Source of the DNA: Alteromonas macleodii ATCC 27126
GTDB lineage: Bacteria; Pseudomonadota; Gammaproteobacteria; Enterobacterales; Alteromonadaceae
Reading direction: 5' to 3'
DNA: 64,000 bases
NCBI RefSeq assembly: GCF_000172635.2
Contig: NC_018632.1
Coordinates: 682,001 to 746,000 of the forward strand
A program made the translations under genes and the position numbers. The notes beneath the pieces were generated by a model that was not told where the DNA came from, made no database searches, and saw only the letters and a list, made by a program, of their open reading frames with translations. Positions 17,808 through 26,373 of the stretch are shown piece after piece; position 1 is the first letter of the stretch; each line of letters opens with the position of its first letter.

Positions 17808-19172
17808 ATGTTTAACACAGTAAAACGTATCGCTGTTGGTCTAGCAGCCCTTAGCATCAGCGTTGGTGCTTTCGCACAAAGCGACCGTGCCATGGACTTA
17901 GACGCACTTCTTAAGCAACTAGAAGAAGGTCAGTTCGCACAGTCTCAGCAAAACAAACAGCGCGAGCGTGATTTCCAAGCGCAACGTGCAGAGCAAGATC
18001 GCATTCTTCGCGAAACTCGTGAAAAGCGCGACCAAATGCTTGCACAATCAGAGCAGCTTGAAACTCAGTTCGAAGAAAACGAATTCAAACTGGCTGACTT
18101 AAACGGTGCACTAGACACACGTCTTGGTTCACTTAAAGAGCTATTCGGTGTGCTTCAGCAAATCGCTGGCGACACCAAAAACAAATTCTATAACTCAGTG
18201 GTTTCTGCACAAATCCCTGGCCGTGCTGACTTCCTTGATAAGATGGCACAAGACATGGGTTCAAGCTCAAAACTTGCATCAATTGAAGAAATTGAGCGCG
18301 TTTGGTTTGAAATGCAACGCGAAATGACTGAAGCCGGCAAAGTCACTACGTTCAAGACAGACGTTGTTGAAGCGGGCGGTGAAAAAGTGAATAAGTCTGT
18401 TGTTCGCGTAGGTCCTTTTGCACTTGTTGCTGATGGTAAATACCTAGAGTACAACGGTGTAACAGGTACAGTATCTGAACTTGTACGTCAGCCTGCTGAC
18501 CGTTACATGGATTCTGCTGCTGAACTACAAGCATCAAGCGGTGAATTAGTGCAGTTCGGTATCGACCCAACGGGTGGTTCAATCCTAGGTCTTCTTGTTC
18601 AAGCGCCTAACCTTCAAGAGCGTGTAGAGCAGGGCGGTGTTGTAGGTTACATCATTCTTATCGTTGGTGCATTCGGTCTTCTACTTGCCCTTGAGCGTCT
18701 TGTAACGCTGACGCTTATTCGCATGAAAGTGAACAAACAGCTTAAGAGCAAAGAAGTAAACACAAACAATCCGCTTGGCCGTGTACTTAAAGTACGTGAC
18801 GAGCACCCAGACGCCGACGTTGAAGCACTTGAACTTCACCTTACAGAAGCGATTTTGGGCGAAGTGCCTAAGTTAGGTCGTAACCTAACTATCATTAAGA
18901 TTATCTCTGTTGTAGCACCGCTTATGGGTCTACTAGGTACGGTAACCGGTATGATCAACACCTTCCAGGCTATCACCTTGTTTGGTACGGGTGACCCGAA
19001 ACTGATGGCAGGTGGTATTTCAACAGCACTTGTAACAACAGTACTAGGTCTAGTTGTAGCGATTCCAATGACACTGCTTTATGCAATGCTTAACACACGT
19101 TCTAAGAACATTGTGTACATCCTACAAGAACAGGCGTCTGGCGTAATTGCAGAGCGCGCTGAGCGAGGCTAA
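17808..19172 (+). CDS. ttpC: TtpC-like MotA/TolQ/ExbB proton-channel protein
   Basis: This long ExbB-like protein (454 residues from the ATG at 17808) has a signal peptide (cut after AFA23) and a periplasmic coiled-coil region (about 30-110). An ExbB/TolQ domain follows from about 270 with three membrane segments, including the conserved SVVAPLMGLLGTVTGMI and GGISTALVTTVLGL. TtpC in the Vibrio TonB2 system has this fusion-like layout and is needed together with ExbB2, ExbD2 and TonB2 for transport. The ATG at 17808 is preferred over 17802 or a TTG at 17799 because AGAGG is then nine bases away. exbB starts two bases after its stop. Confidence 0.88.
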   Translation: MFNTVKRIAVGLAALSISVGAFAQSDRAMDLDALLKQLEEGQFAQSQQNKQRERDFQAQRAEQDRILRETREKRDQMLAQSEQLETQFEENEFKLADLNGALDTRLGSLKELFGVLQQIAGDTKNKFYNSVVSAQIPGRADFLDKMAQDMGSSSKLASIEEIERVWFEMQREMTEAGKVTTFKTDVVEAGGEKVNKSVVRVGPFALVADGKYLEYNGVTGTVSELVRQPADRYMDSAAELQASSGELVQFGIDPTGGSILGLLVQAPNLQERVEQGGVVGYIILIVGAFGLLLALERLVTLTLIRMKVNKQLKSKEVNTNNPLGRVLKVRDEHPDADVEALELHLTEAILGEVPKLGRNLTIIKIISVVAPLMGLLGTVTGMINTFQAITLFGTGDPKLMAGGISTALVTTVLGLVVAIPMTLLYAMLNTRSKNIVYILQEQASGVIAERAERG

Positions 19173-19174
19173 TC

Positions 19175-19693
19175 ATGATCGAGTTTCTAGAAGCAATTCG
19201 CGATTTCACAGAAACAGGTGGCCAGGTTCTCCTGGTCATCGGTCTGCTGATATTCGTTATGTGGCTTTTGATCCTCGAGCGTGCGATGTATCTGATGGTT
19301 TGGCACAAGCAAGCCAAGAAAGAAGCGATAGCAATGTGGACAGCACGTGCCGATCGCTCTTCTTGGTTCGCAGAGCAGGTTCGTCAGAAAACAATTTCAC
19401 AGTTAACCATGCGCCTAAACGGCAGCATCCCAATTATCCAGTCACTGGTTGCGCTTTGTCCGCTGCTAGGCTTGATGGGAACGGTTACCGGTATGATTGA
19501 AGTGTTCGATGTAATGGCGATTGCGGGCTCAGGTAATGCTCGTTCAATGGCCTCAGGTGTATCGAAAGCCACTATCCCCACAATGGCGGGCATGGTTGGC
19601 GCACTTTCAGGCGTATTCGCCGCTACCTGGTTAACTCGTATGGTGAAATCAGAACGCACGCATCTTGAGGATGCATTGATTATTCAACGTTAA
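19175..19693 (+). CDS. exbB: ExbB-type TonB energy-transduction protein
   Basis: This short ExbB (172 residues) has a membrane helix near the N-terminus (VLLVIGLLIFVMWLLILERAM) and two more in the conserved C-terminal half, with CPLLGLMGTVTGMIEVFD and GVSKATIPTMAGMVGALSG. With ExbD it forms the inner-membrane proton channel that drives TonB. The small size and lack of a long N-terminal extension fit ExbB2 of TonB2 systems, where TtpC is a separate partner. It lies directly downstream of ttpC in one operon. Confidence 0.93.
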   Translation: MIEFLEAIRDFTETGGQVLLVIGLLIFVMWLLILERAMYLMVWHKQAKKEAIAMWTARADRSSWFAEQVRQKTISQLTMRLNGSIPIIQSLVALCPLLGLMGTVTGMIEVFDVMAIAGSGNARSMASGVSKATIPTMAGMVGALSGVFAATWLTRMVKSERTHLEDALIIQR

Positions 19694-19725
19694 TGCTAGC
19701 TAAGCGTTAAGGTAAGGTATTTATT

Positions 19726-20133
19726 ATGAAGCAGCACTTTCAAAACTTAGTCGATGAAGAAGAAGCAGCCATCGACATGACGCCCATGCTGGACGTTGTA
19801 TTTATCATGTTGATCTTCTTCATTGTGACTGCGTCATTTGTGAAAGAAGCAGGTATCGATGTTAACCGTCCAGAAGCAGCAACTGCTGTGAAAAAGGATC
19901 GCGCTAATATCCTTATCGCTATTTCAGATAAAGGCGAAATTTGGATTAACAAGCGCCGTATCGACGTTCGCGCAGTGCAAGCGAACATTGAGCGTCTTCG
20001 CGCAGAAAACCCACAGGGTTCTGTTGTAATTCAGGCTGACAAAAAAGCCACAACAGAAACACTGATTAAGGTTATGGACGCGTCGCGAGCCGCTGGCGTT
20101 TACGATGTTTCGATTGCAGCCCAAGAGCAATAA
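19726..20133 (+). CDS. exbD: ExbD-type biopolymer transport protein
   Basis: The 135-residue protein has a short cytoplasmic N-terminus and a single membrane helix carrying the essential aspartate in DMTPMLDVVFIMLIFF. A periplasmic ExbD/TolR domain follows. It pairs with ExbB to couple proton flow to TonB. It lies 32 bp after exbB and three bases before tonB. Confidence 0.94.
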   Translation: MKQHFQNLVDEEEAAIDMTPMLDVVFIMLIFFIVTASFVKEAGIDVNRPEAATAVKKDRANILIAISDKGEIWINKRRIDVRAVQANIERLRAENPQGSVVIQADKKATTETLIKVMDASRAAGVYDVSIAAQEQ

Positions 20134-20136
20134 ATC

Positions 20137-20745
20137 ATGCCACGATATTTAATCGCATTTGTTATTTCCCTTGCGATCACGTTAGGCCTGTTCTTCTTGA
20201 TGCAATCGCTTATCAAGATGGGTGGCAGCGCACTAACTGAGCCGCCTAAGGGAAGCGTGCTTGACTTCGTAAGGGTTAAGCAGGATGAACAGGTTGAGAA
20301 AAAAGATCGTAAGCCGAAGAAGCCACCTAAGCCTGAAGAGCCGCCACCGCAAATGGAGCAGCCTCAAATGGACTCACCTTCTCCAGATGCAGAAGGTACG
20401 TCGATGGACTTTGGTGCTGAAGTAGGAGACGACATCTCGCTAGAAGGCGGGTTGGCCCTCGAATCCGGTGACGGTGAATATCTTCCTATTGTTAAGGTTG
20501 CGCCAGTGTATCCACGACGTGCACTTCAACGGGGTATTGAAGGTTTCGTTATTGTTGAATTTACAGTAACTAAACAAGGCGCAGTACGCGACCCAATTGT
20601 TGTTGAAGCTAACCCTTCAGGTATTTTTGAACAAGCGGCGATTGATGCGGCAATGAAGTTCAAATATAAGCCTCGAGTGGTAAATGGCGAAGCAACGGAA
20701 GTGTCTGGTGTACAAAACCGTATTACGTTCCAAATTGACGGGTAA
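20137..20745 (+). CDS. tonB: TonB energy transducer (TonB2 type)
   Basis: A 202-residue TonB has one N-terminal membrane anchor (about 4-25), a short Lys/Pro/Glu-rich periplasmic spacer (about 50-75, KPKKPPKPEEPPPQ), and a C-terminal TonB domain (about 115-202) with VAPVYPRRALQRGIEGFVIV and FEQAAIDAAMKFKYKPR. It transmits force from ExbB/ExbD to outer-membrane receptors. The short spacer is typical of TonB2 proteins. Its place in a Pho-boxed operon next to a receptor suggests it is dedicated to phosphorus-related transport, although TonBs can serve several receptors. Confidence 0.93.
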   Translation: MPRYLIAFVISLAITLGLFFLMQSLIKMGGSALTEPPKGSVLDFVRVKQDEQVEKKDRKPKKPPKPEEPPPQMEQPQMDSPSPDAEGTSMDFGAEVGDDISLEGGLALESGDGEYLPIVKVAPVYPRRALQRGIEGFVIVEFTVTKQGAVRDPIVVEANPSGIFEQAAIDAAMKFKYKPRVVNGEATEVSGVQNRITFQIDG

Positions 20746-20751
20746 CAGAAC

Positions 20752-22101
20752 ATGATGAGAAAACAGACGAATACATTGCTTAGTGCACTGGCGTTTGCAT
20801 TTGCATCGGCCACAGTATCTGTACCTACTATGTTCATTGCTTCTAACGCTACAGCGCAAGAGGCTGAGCAGCAAGATGGACAAGAGATAAAAGCTAGCGA
20901 TAAGCAAACCCGTCGCGTGCCTACGCTTCGCGGTAAAGTCTACGAGCAGCTAGCCCGTGCACAAACGGCTGCTGATGAAGCGGGCAATGTAGAAGAAGCT
21001 ATTTCCATTTTGAAAGAAGTGGAAGATAAGTCTCATTCTATGAACGCCTACGAAAAAGCGATGATGTACAATTTTTTCGGCTTCATTTATTACAACAACG
21101 AAGACTATGCAAAAGCGTTGGAGTCGTTTGCCAAGGTAGTAGAGCAACAGCCTATTCCTGAAAAGTTCGAAATGACTACACTTTTCAGTTTGGCGCAGCT
21201 TAACCTTATGCAGGGTAATTACGACGATACCATCACTTACTTAGAGCGTTGGGAAAGTCTTAATGCGGGCCCTGTGCCGGTGAAAAACAAAGTCATCAAG
21301 GCCCAAGCGTACTATCAGAATAAGCAGTACGAGCAAGCCGCAACGTGGATTTCTGAAGCCGTTGCCGACCACGAAGCAGAAGGCATGATTCCCGATGAAG
21401 GGTGGTTAATTCTTCAGCGTGCTATTTTCTATGAACTCAAGCAGCCTCAAAAGGTTAAAGACGTTCTGGTTAAAATGGTGAAGCTATTTGACGAGCCTAA
21501 GTATTGGATCCAGCTAGCGGGTATGTACGGTGAGCTAGGCGAAGAGCGCAAGCAGTTGGCTATTATGGAAACCGCTTATCAGCGCGGGTTCGTTAATACA
21601 TCCGCTGATGTGTTTAATATGGCGCAGCTTTATTACTATCATCGCGTACCTTACAAAGGTGCTAAGTTGATGGAGCAGGCGATGAACGACGGCGTGCTAG
21701 AGAAAAACTTGCGCAACCTTAAGTTCTTAGGCCAAAGCTGGTCACTTGCTAAAGAGCAAGACAAAGCCATTCCCGTTATGATGCAAGCGGCTGAACTGTC
21801 TGAAGACGGTGAGTTAGATGCACAGTTAGCGCAAATTCTTCTTAATGAAGAGCGTTTCGACGATGCAATTGCTGCGGCAGACCGAGCGGTTGAAAAGGGC
21901 GATTTGAGAAACCCTGGTTTGGTTTACCTAATTAAAGGCATGGCACTTTACAACAAGAAGCAATATGCCCTTGCGCTTAATCAGCTAGCTGAAGCAGAAA
22001 AGCATCAGAAGAGTCGTGCCATGGCACAGCAATGGAAGCAGTTTGTACAGGGCGAAAAGCGTCAGGCAGACGCCATTGCAGCTGAGCTAGGTACAAGTTA
22101 A
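20752..22101 (+). CDS. Secreted tetratricopeptide-repeat protein of the TonB2 operon
   Basis: The 449-residue protein starts with a signal peptide (hydrophobic stretch up to about residue 36, ATAQEAEQQ) and then consists of helical TPR-like repeats through most of its length, for example NNEDYAKALESFAKVVEQQP and NEERFDDAIAAADRAVEKGD. Such periplasmic TPR proteins close TonB2-type operons in Vibrio and other marine gammaproteobacteria. They are presumed to be scaffolds for the energy complex, but their function is not well established. It follows tonB by six bases and ends at a strong terminator. Confidence 0.87.
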   Translation: MMRKQTNTLLSALAFAFASATVSVPTMFIASNATAQEAEQQDGQEIKASDKQTRRVPTLRGKVYEQLARAQTAADEAGNVEEAISILKEVEDKSHSMNAYEKAMMYNFFGFIYYNNEDYAKALESFAKVVEQQPIPEKFEMTTLFSLAQLNLMQGNYDDTITYLERWESLNAGPVPVKNKVIKAQAYYQNKQYEQAATWISEAVADHEAEGMIPDEGWLILQRAIFYELKQPQKVKDVLVKMVKLFDEPKYWIQLAGMYGELGEERKQLAIMETAYQRGFVNTSADVFNMAQLYYYHRVPYKGAKLMEQAMNDGVLEKNLRNLKFLGQSWSLAKEQDKAIPVMMQAAELSEDGELDAQLAQILLNEERFDDAIAAADRAVEKGDLRNPGLVYLIKGMALYNKKQYALALNQLAEAEKHQKSRAMAQQWKQFVQGEKRQADAIAAELGTS

Positions 22102-22129
22102 GTATCGTACTTTCGTTAATACATCATTT

Positions 22130-22158
22130 AAAAGGGTCGAATATATTCGACCCTTTTT
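22130..22158. terminator. Terminator at end of TonB operon
   Basis: An almost perfect dyad (AAAGGGTCGAAT paired with ATTCGACCCTTT around AT) is followed by a run of T. It sits at the convergence with the HD-GYP gene and may act on both sides. Confidence 0.85.
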
Positions 22159-23258
22159 TATGCGCTAGGGAAAAGTACTTGAGGCAATAAGTCAGACACC
22201 GAGGCCATCTTTCCTTCTGCCTCTAACTGGTTCCAATAGCGTTTGGTTTCTAAAACCTCTTCCTTTATCGAAAGAAAGCAGTCGACCAATACGGGATCAA
22301 AGTGCTGGCCTGAACCTCGTTTAAGATGATCAAAAGCATCATCGTCAGCCCACGCTTTTTTATAAGGCCTTTTCATTGTAAGGGCGTCGAAAACATCGGC
22401 GATAGCTACGATACGTGCACTTTCAGGTATCGCCTCTTCCCTTAATCCTCTTGGATAGCCTGTGCCATCCCACTTTTCGTGATGACATAAAGCAATCTCG
22501 GCTGCGAGGTTAAAGAGCGGGGTATCACATTGAGACAGTATTCTGTGCCCTATTTCAGCATGGGAGCGCATAACCTCCATTTCGCTCAAAGATAATCGCC
22601 GAGGTGCTTTTAATATTGCGTCTGCAATACCTATTTTGCCTGTGTCATGCATTGGAGCAGCTTGCGCGAGCAGGCACGCTTTTTCGAAAGGCCAACCGTG
22701 AGCCAGAGCAAGACATTGGCTGTAAGCTGCCATCCGCCAAATATGATGACCGGTGTCGGTATCATTGTAATGACCAGCGGCAGCTAGCATGCTGATTGCG
22801 CTTTGTTGGCTTTTACTTAGTTCCTTAGTACGCGCCGCTACAAGGTTTTCGGCCATCCGCATTTGATGGGCTAAACTAATGTGAGTTTTAACGCGAGCGA
22901 GGGTGATACTCGGTGATACGGGTTTGGTTATGTAGTCTACTGCACCAAGTTTGAAACCTTTTTCTTCGTCCTCTCCTTGAGTTAAGGCTGTAACGAAAAT
23001 AACAGGTATATGGCTAAGCGCCTCGTTAGCTTTGAGTTTTTTACATACCTCAAACCCGTCCATACCGGGCATCATTATATCTAACAATATAAGGTCGGGA
23101 GTAAACTGCTGGGTAATCTTAAGTGCTATTGTTCCCGAAGGCGCAACCTTTACATTATAGTAAGGGCCTAAAATGCCTAATAGAATATCGATATTTGCGG
23201 GCTCATCATCAACCACTAATATGCTAAACCTATGTGCTTCATTACGTTGATTATTCAT
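22158..23258 (-). CDS. Response regulator with HD-GYP domain (c-di-GMP phosphodiesterase type)
   Basis: The 366-residue protein has an N-terminal receiver domain with acidic residues DDE and phosphoacceptor Asp in DLILLDIMMPGMDG. A linker helix leads to an HD-GYP domain with MHDTGKIGI (HD plus K), HAEIGHRIL, HHEKWDGTGYP and the GYP motif. All metal-binding and GYP residues look intact, so it should hydrolyse cyclic di-GMP when phosphorylated. Its start overlaps the end of the upstream hybrid kinase gene by eight bases, so the two are translationally coupled, and the kinase is the likely phosphodonor. That kinase appears frameshifted in this sequence. Confidence 0.9.
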   Translation of the reverse strand: MNNQRNEAHRFSILVVDDEPANIDILLGILGPYYNVKVAPSGTIALKITQQFTPDLILLDIMMPGMDGFEVCKKLKANEALSHIPVIFVTALTQGEDEEKGFKLGAVDYITKPVSPSITLARVKTHISLAHQMRMAENLVAARTKELSKSQQSAISMLAAAGHYNDTDTGHHIWRMAAYSQCLALAHGWPFEKACLLAQAAPMHDTGKIGIADAILKAPRRLSLSEMEVMRSHAEIGHRILSQCDTPLFNLAAEIALCHHEKWDGTGYPRGLREEAIPESARIVAIADVFDALTMKRPYKKAWADDDAFDHLKRGSGQHFDPVLVDCFLSIKEEVLETKRYWNQLEAEGKMASVSDLLPQVLFPSA

Positions 23259-26129
23259 CGGTAATATCGCCTATCAGTTGCGTAATAACCGCTTGAGCAC
23301 TTTCGAAATCGTAAATGGTAGCAAGCTGTTTCAATCGGTTAATCTTATGTGCATAGACCGACTCGCTGTAATTGGCTGCCAATACGTTGATGTATTCAAC
23401 CGCTTTCGCGTCATAAGATTGAAGCGCCTGCTCAACGTTGCGTAGGGTCGATAGCATGGAGGATTTATCGAAGTTCGTACCGCTTTGATGGATATTGTCG
23501 GTGTCGTTTTTATCGATAGTGTGAGCAATTAGGCGTAGCGTTGCATCTAGCTGAAACGATAAGTTTGTTACGTGTCTTGCATTAACAGCTTCATTTCTCT
23601 CTTGTGCTTCTATAAGAGGAAGCAGGCTTTGCTCAAGCGTTGTGGCGCCAATAAGCTGAGCATCTTCAAGCAGAGAGGTTAACAATTTCGACGTGTTCGT
23701 CTGTGTATGAAAAATATCGAGCAAGTCAGACATAACACCACGCTGGCTGTAGGTTTTATAAAATGTTAGCAGCGACGAGATAAACTGGCTCATTTCGTCC
23801 GGAGGGTTTATTTCAATGTAGCCTGAATGTATGTGAATATCGATGGTATGAACGATTTCATCCGCGGTAGCGGGCTTAACCAAGTGCTGACACATACCGG
23901 CGGTAAGCGCGCTTTCAGAAGCCTCCTGAGACTCATCGGCACTAAGCGCAATAATTGGCGTATACCAGTCTTTTTCTGGGTAAGTTGTTCTGCAACTTCA
24001 TAGCCCGATACGCCGGGTAAGTAGCAATCCAAGAGTATAGCGTCAAATTTGCTCATTTCGCATAACGCAAGTGCCTGCTCACCCGATGAAGCAACAGCAA
24101 CATTAATACCTAGATCAGAAAGTATTTGCTGGCTAATCTCTACACTAATTGCGTCGTCATCTACCACAAGCACATGTTTGTTTAAAAGGCGCCTGGTTCG
24201 CCATTTTCGACTTTCAAGGCCTTCTAGTGTCCGCTTACTGAGTGATAGTTGAGCTGGAGATAGTGTTGAAATAAGTTCTGTGTCGGTAAACGGAAGCTCA
24301 ATGATATTTATATTTTGAACAAGGGCACTTCCCATTCGTTTTTGTACGTCTTGCTTGTTGAGGGGACTGATTAATGTTGTAAGGTTTAGCGACTGATATT
24401 CACCAAACTGCATGTGTTTAATGAAGCTATTCCAGCTTTGCTCATCATCTGGTAGAAATGCGATAGTTTGAGAGGCTTTACTCGGCAATAGCCCTTCAAC
24501 CTGGTCGATTATTTGGCAGTGAATGTTATGTCTGTTCAATGTTGCCGCAAGTATTTCGCATCCTTGGCTCACGCTTTCGTGTGTTTGAATGCACAGTACA
24601 TTGTCGGGAACCGATACGGGAAGTTGAGGGCCTGTACCAGGGCCTTCATCAGAACAGACAGGCAATGCAAAGGAAAAACAGCTTCCCTTGTCTACCTCGC
24701 TTTCCAAGGTTAAGTCACCACCCATCAGTTCAACCAGACGCTTACATATCGCAAGGCCAAGGCCGGTTCCCCCATACTCTCTGGAAATGGATGCATCAGC
24801 CTGAACAAAGGCTTTGAAAAGTTTTGATTTTACATGCTCACTGATACCCATACCGGTATCGGAAACACTGAATGCTAATTGATTTTCGCGCTTTTCAACC
24901 GTCAGTATTATGTGGCCGCTGGCGGTAAATTTTATAGCATTACTTAAAAGGTTGAGCAGTACTTGGTATATCTTTTCGCTGTCGCCACGGCATTGCAAAT
25001 TAGTATGGCACCGAATATCAAAAAGCAACTGAAGCTGTTTTTGTTGCGCCTTTACTTGAAAGACTTGAGCGAGTTTATCGATGGTTTTTGTTAAGGTGAA
25101 GGGCTCATCAACTATCTCTATTTTATCTGCTTCCACTTTAGAAAAATCGAGAATGCTATTCATCAGGTCTAACAATGCTGTAGAGCTACGCTGCACTTTT
25201 TCTAAATATTGCTGACGTTGCTCATTGTCGGTGGATTCTAGGGCAAGGTGAGTGAGGCCGATAATGGCGTTCATCGGTGTTCTTATTTCATGGCTCATTG
25301 TGGCAAGGAAGTCGCTTTTTGCCTTGTTAGCACTTTGGGCTTCGTCATACGCCTTTTGGAGTTTTTGTTCTATGGCTTTTTGACCGCTTATGTCGTTGAA
25401 TACGCCCACGTGTCCATCGGGCTTTCCTTCTTTATCAAGCAGAGGAACCGCAACAATAGATATGGGAAAAAGGCGGCCCCGTTTATCGGTGAAGAAGTCT
25501 TCATAAGACGTGTAAGACTGACCGCTTCGGATAGTGAGGTTAACTGGACATTGCTCTCTAGGAAGGAGGGTTCCATCCCCTTTTTGATAATGGACCGTGT
25601 CGTGGAAACGTCGGCCTTGTAATTCGTCAAGCGACCATCCTAATAATCGCGAGGCAGCGGGATTGAGAAACTGTGTTGTACCTTCACCGTTTACGGCATA
25701 CACACCCTCGCCGATGCTATCAGTGATACTTCGATAGAACGCGCGCCCTTCGGAAAGTCTCGTCTCTAATCGCTTTTGTTCTGATATATCGGTGGCAATA
25801 GCAATTAGGTGGTCTACCCGCGGCGGTGACTTAATGACGGGAACCAGAGTGGCAAATACGTACCAAGGTTCGCCCAACTTAGTCAGACTATGTACTTCGC
25901 CTTGCCAGGTTTGGCCTTGAGATAGCGAAACAAAAATATCTGATTTTTCCTGCTCGGACATATTGGTAATATCGAATGCGGAGATATTTTCCCCAATTAT
26001 CTCGTCAATTGAAAAACCAGATAGTTGGCTGCACTTGTCATTAGCGCTTAGAATTTTACCGTTTACGTCCATTGTCGCAACAATGCCGTGTTTATCCATG
26101 GCCTGCCGCTGTAAAAGCTGCGCGCTCAT
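23251..26129 (-). pseudogene. Hybrid sensor histidine kinase (PAS-PAS-HisKA-ATPase-REC), frameshifted
   Basis: Reading from 26129, the frame encodes two PAS domains (about 1-250), a HisKA domain (FLATMSHEIRTPMNAIIGL), a GHKL ATPase (DTGMGIS, GGTGLGLAICKRL) and a receiver domain with LLDCYLPGVSG. The receiver sequence then collapses into non-homologous residues. Its continuation (DWYTPIIALSADES, then the KP motif HLVKPATADEI) is in the -1 frame. The break is at an A5 run (plus-strand T at 23971-23975); six A would restore a 959-residue protein. The C-terminal part looks like an Hpt domain whose His is replaced. It may be a real lesion, a sequence error, or -1 frameshifting on AAA-AAG. The HD-GYP gene overlaps its end. 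Confidence 0.82.
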
Positions 26130-26373
26130 GTGAACTCTCCTACAACATTGTTGAATTGCAGGACAGAACGACGGCTAGTTTTGACAGACAATGTCATAAA
26201 TTGCATATGTGCAACAAAAGTGAATGGGGTATAGATAAGTTATAGTCTGTACCGCGCTTATTTCCAATGAAATCAGATTATCCTTTGGTAGCAATAACCT
26301 GATTTTCAATGGAAAACGCGTAAAACTAGGTATTAAGCGCCGCGCTGATTGTGCGGCGCAAGTGGGGGAGTCA

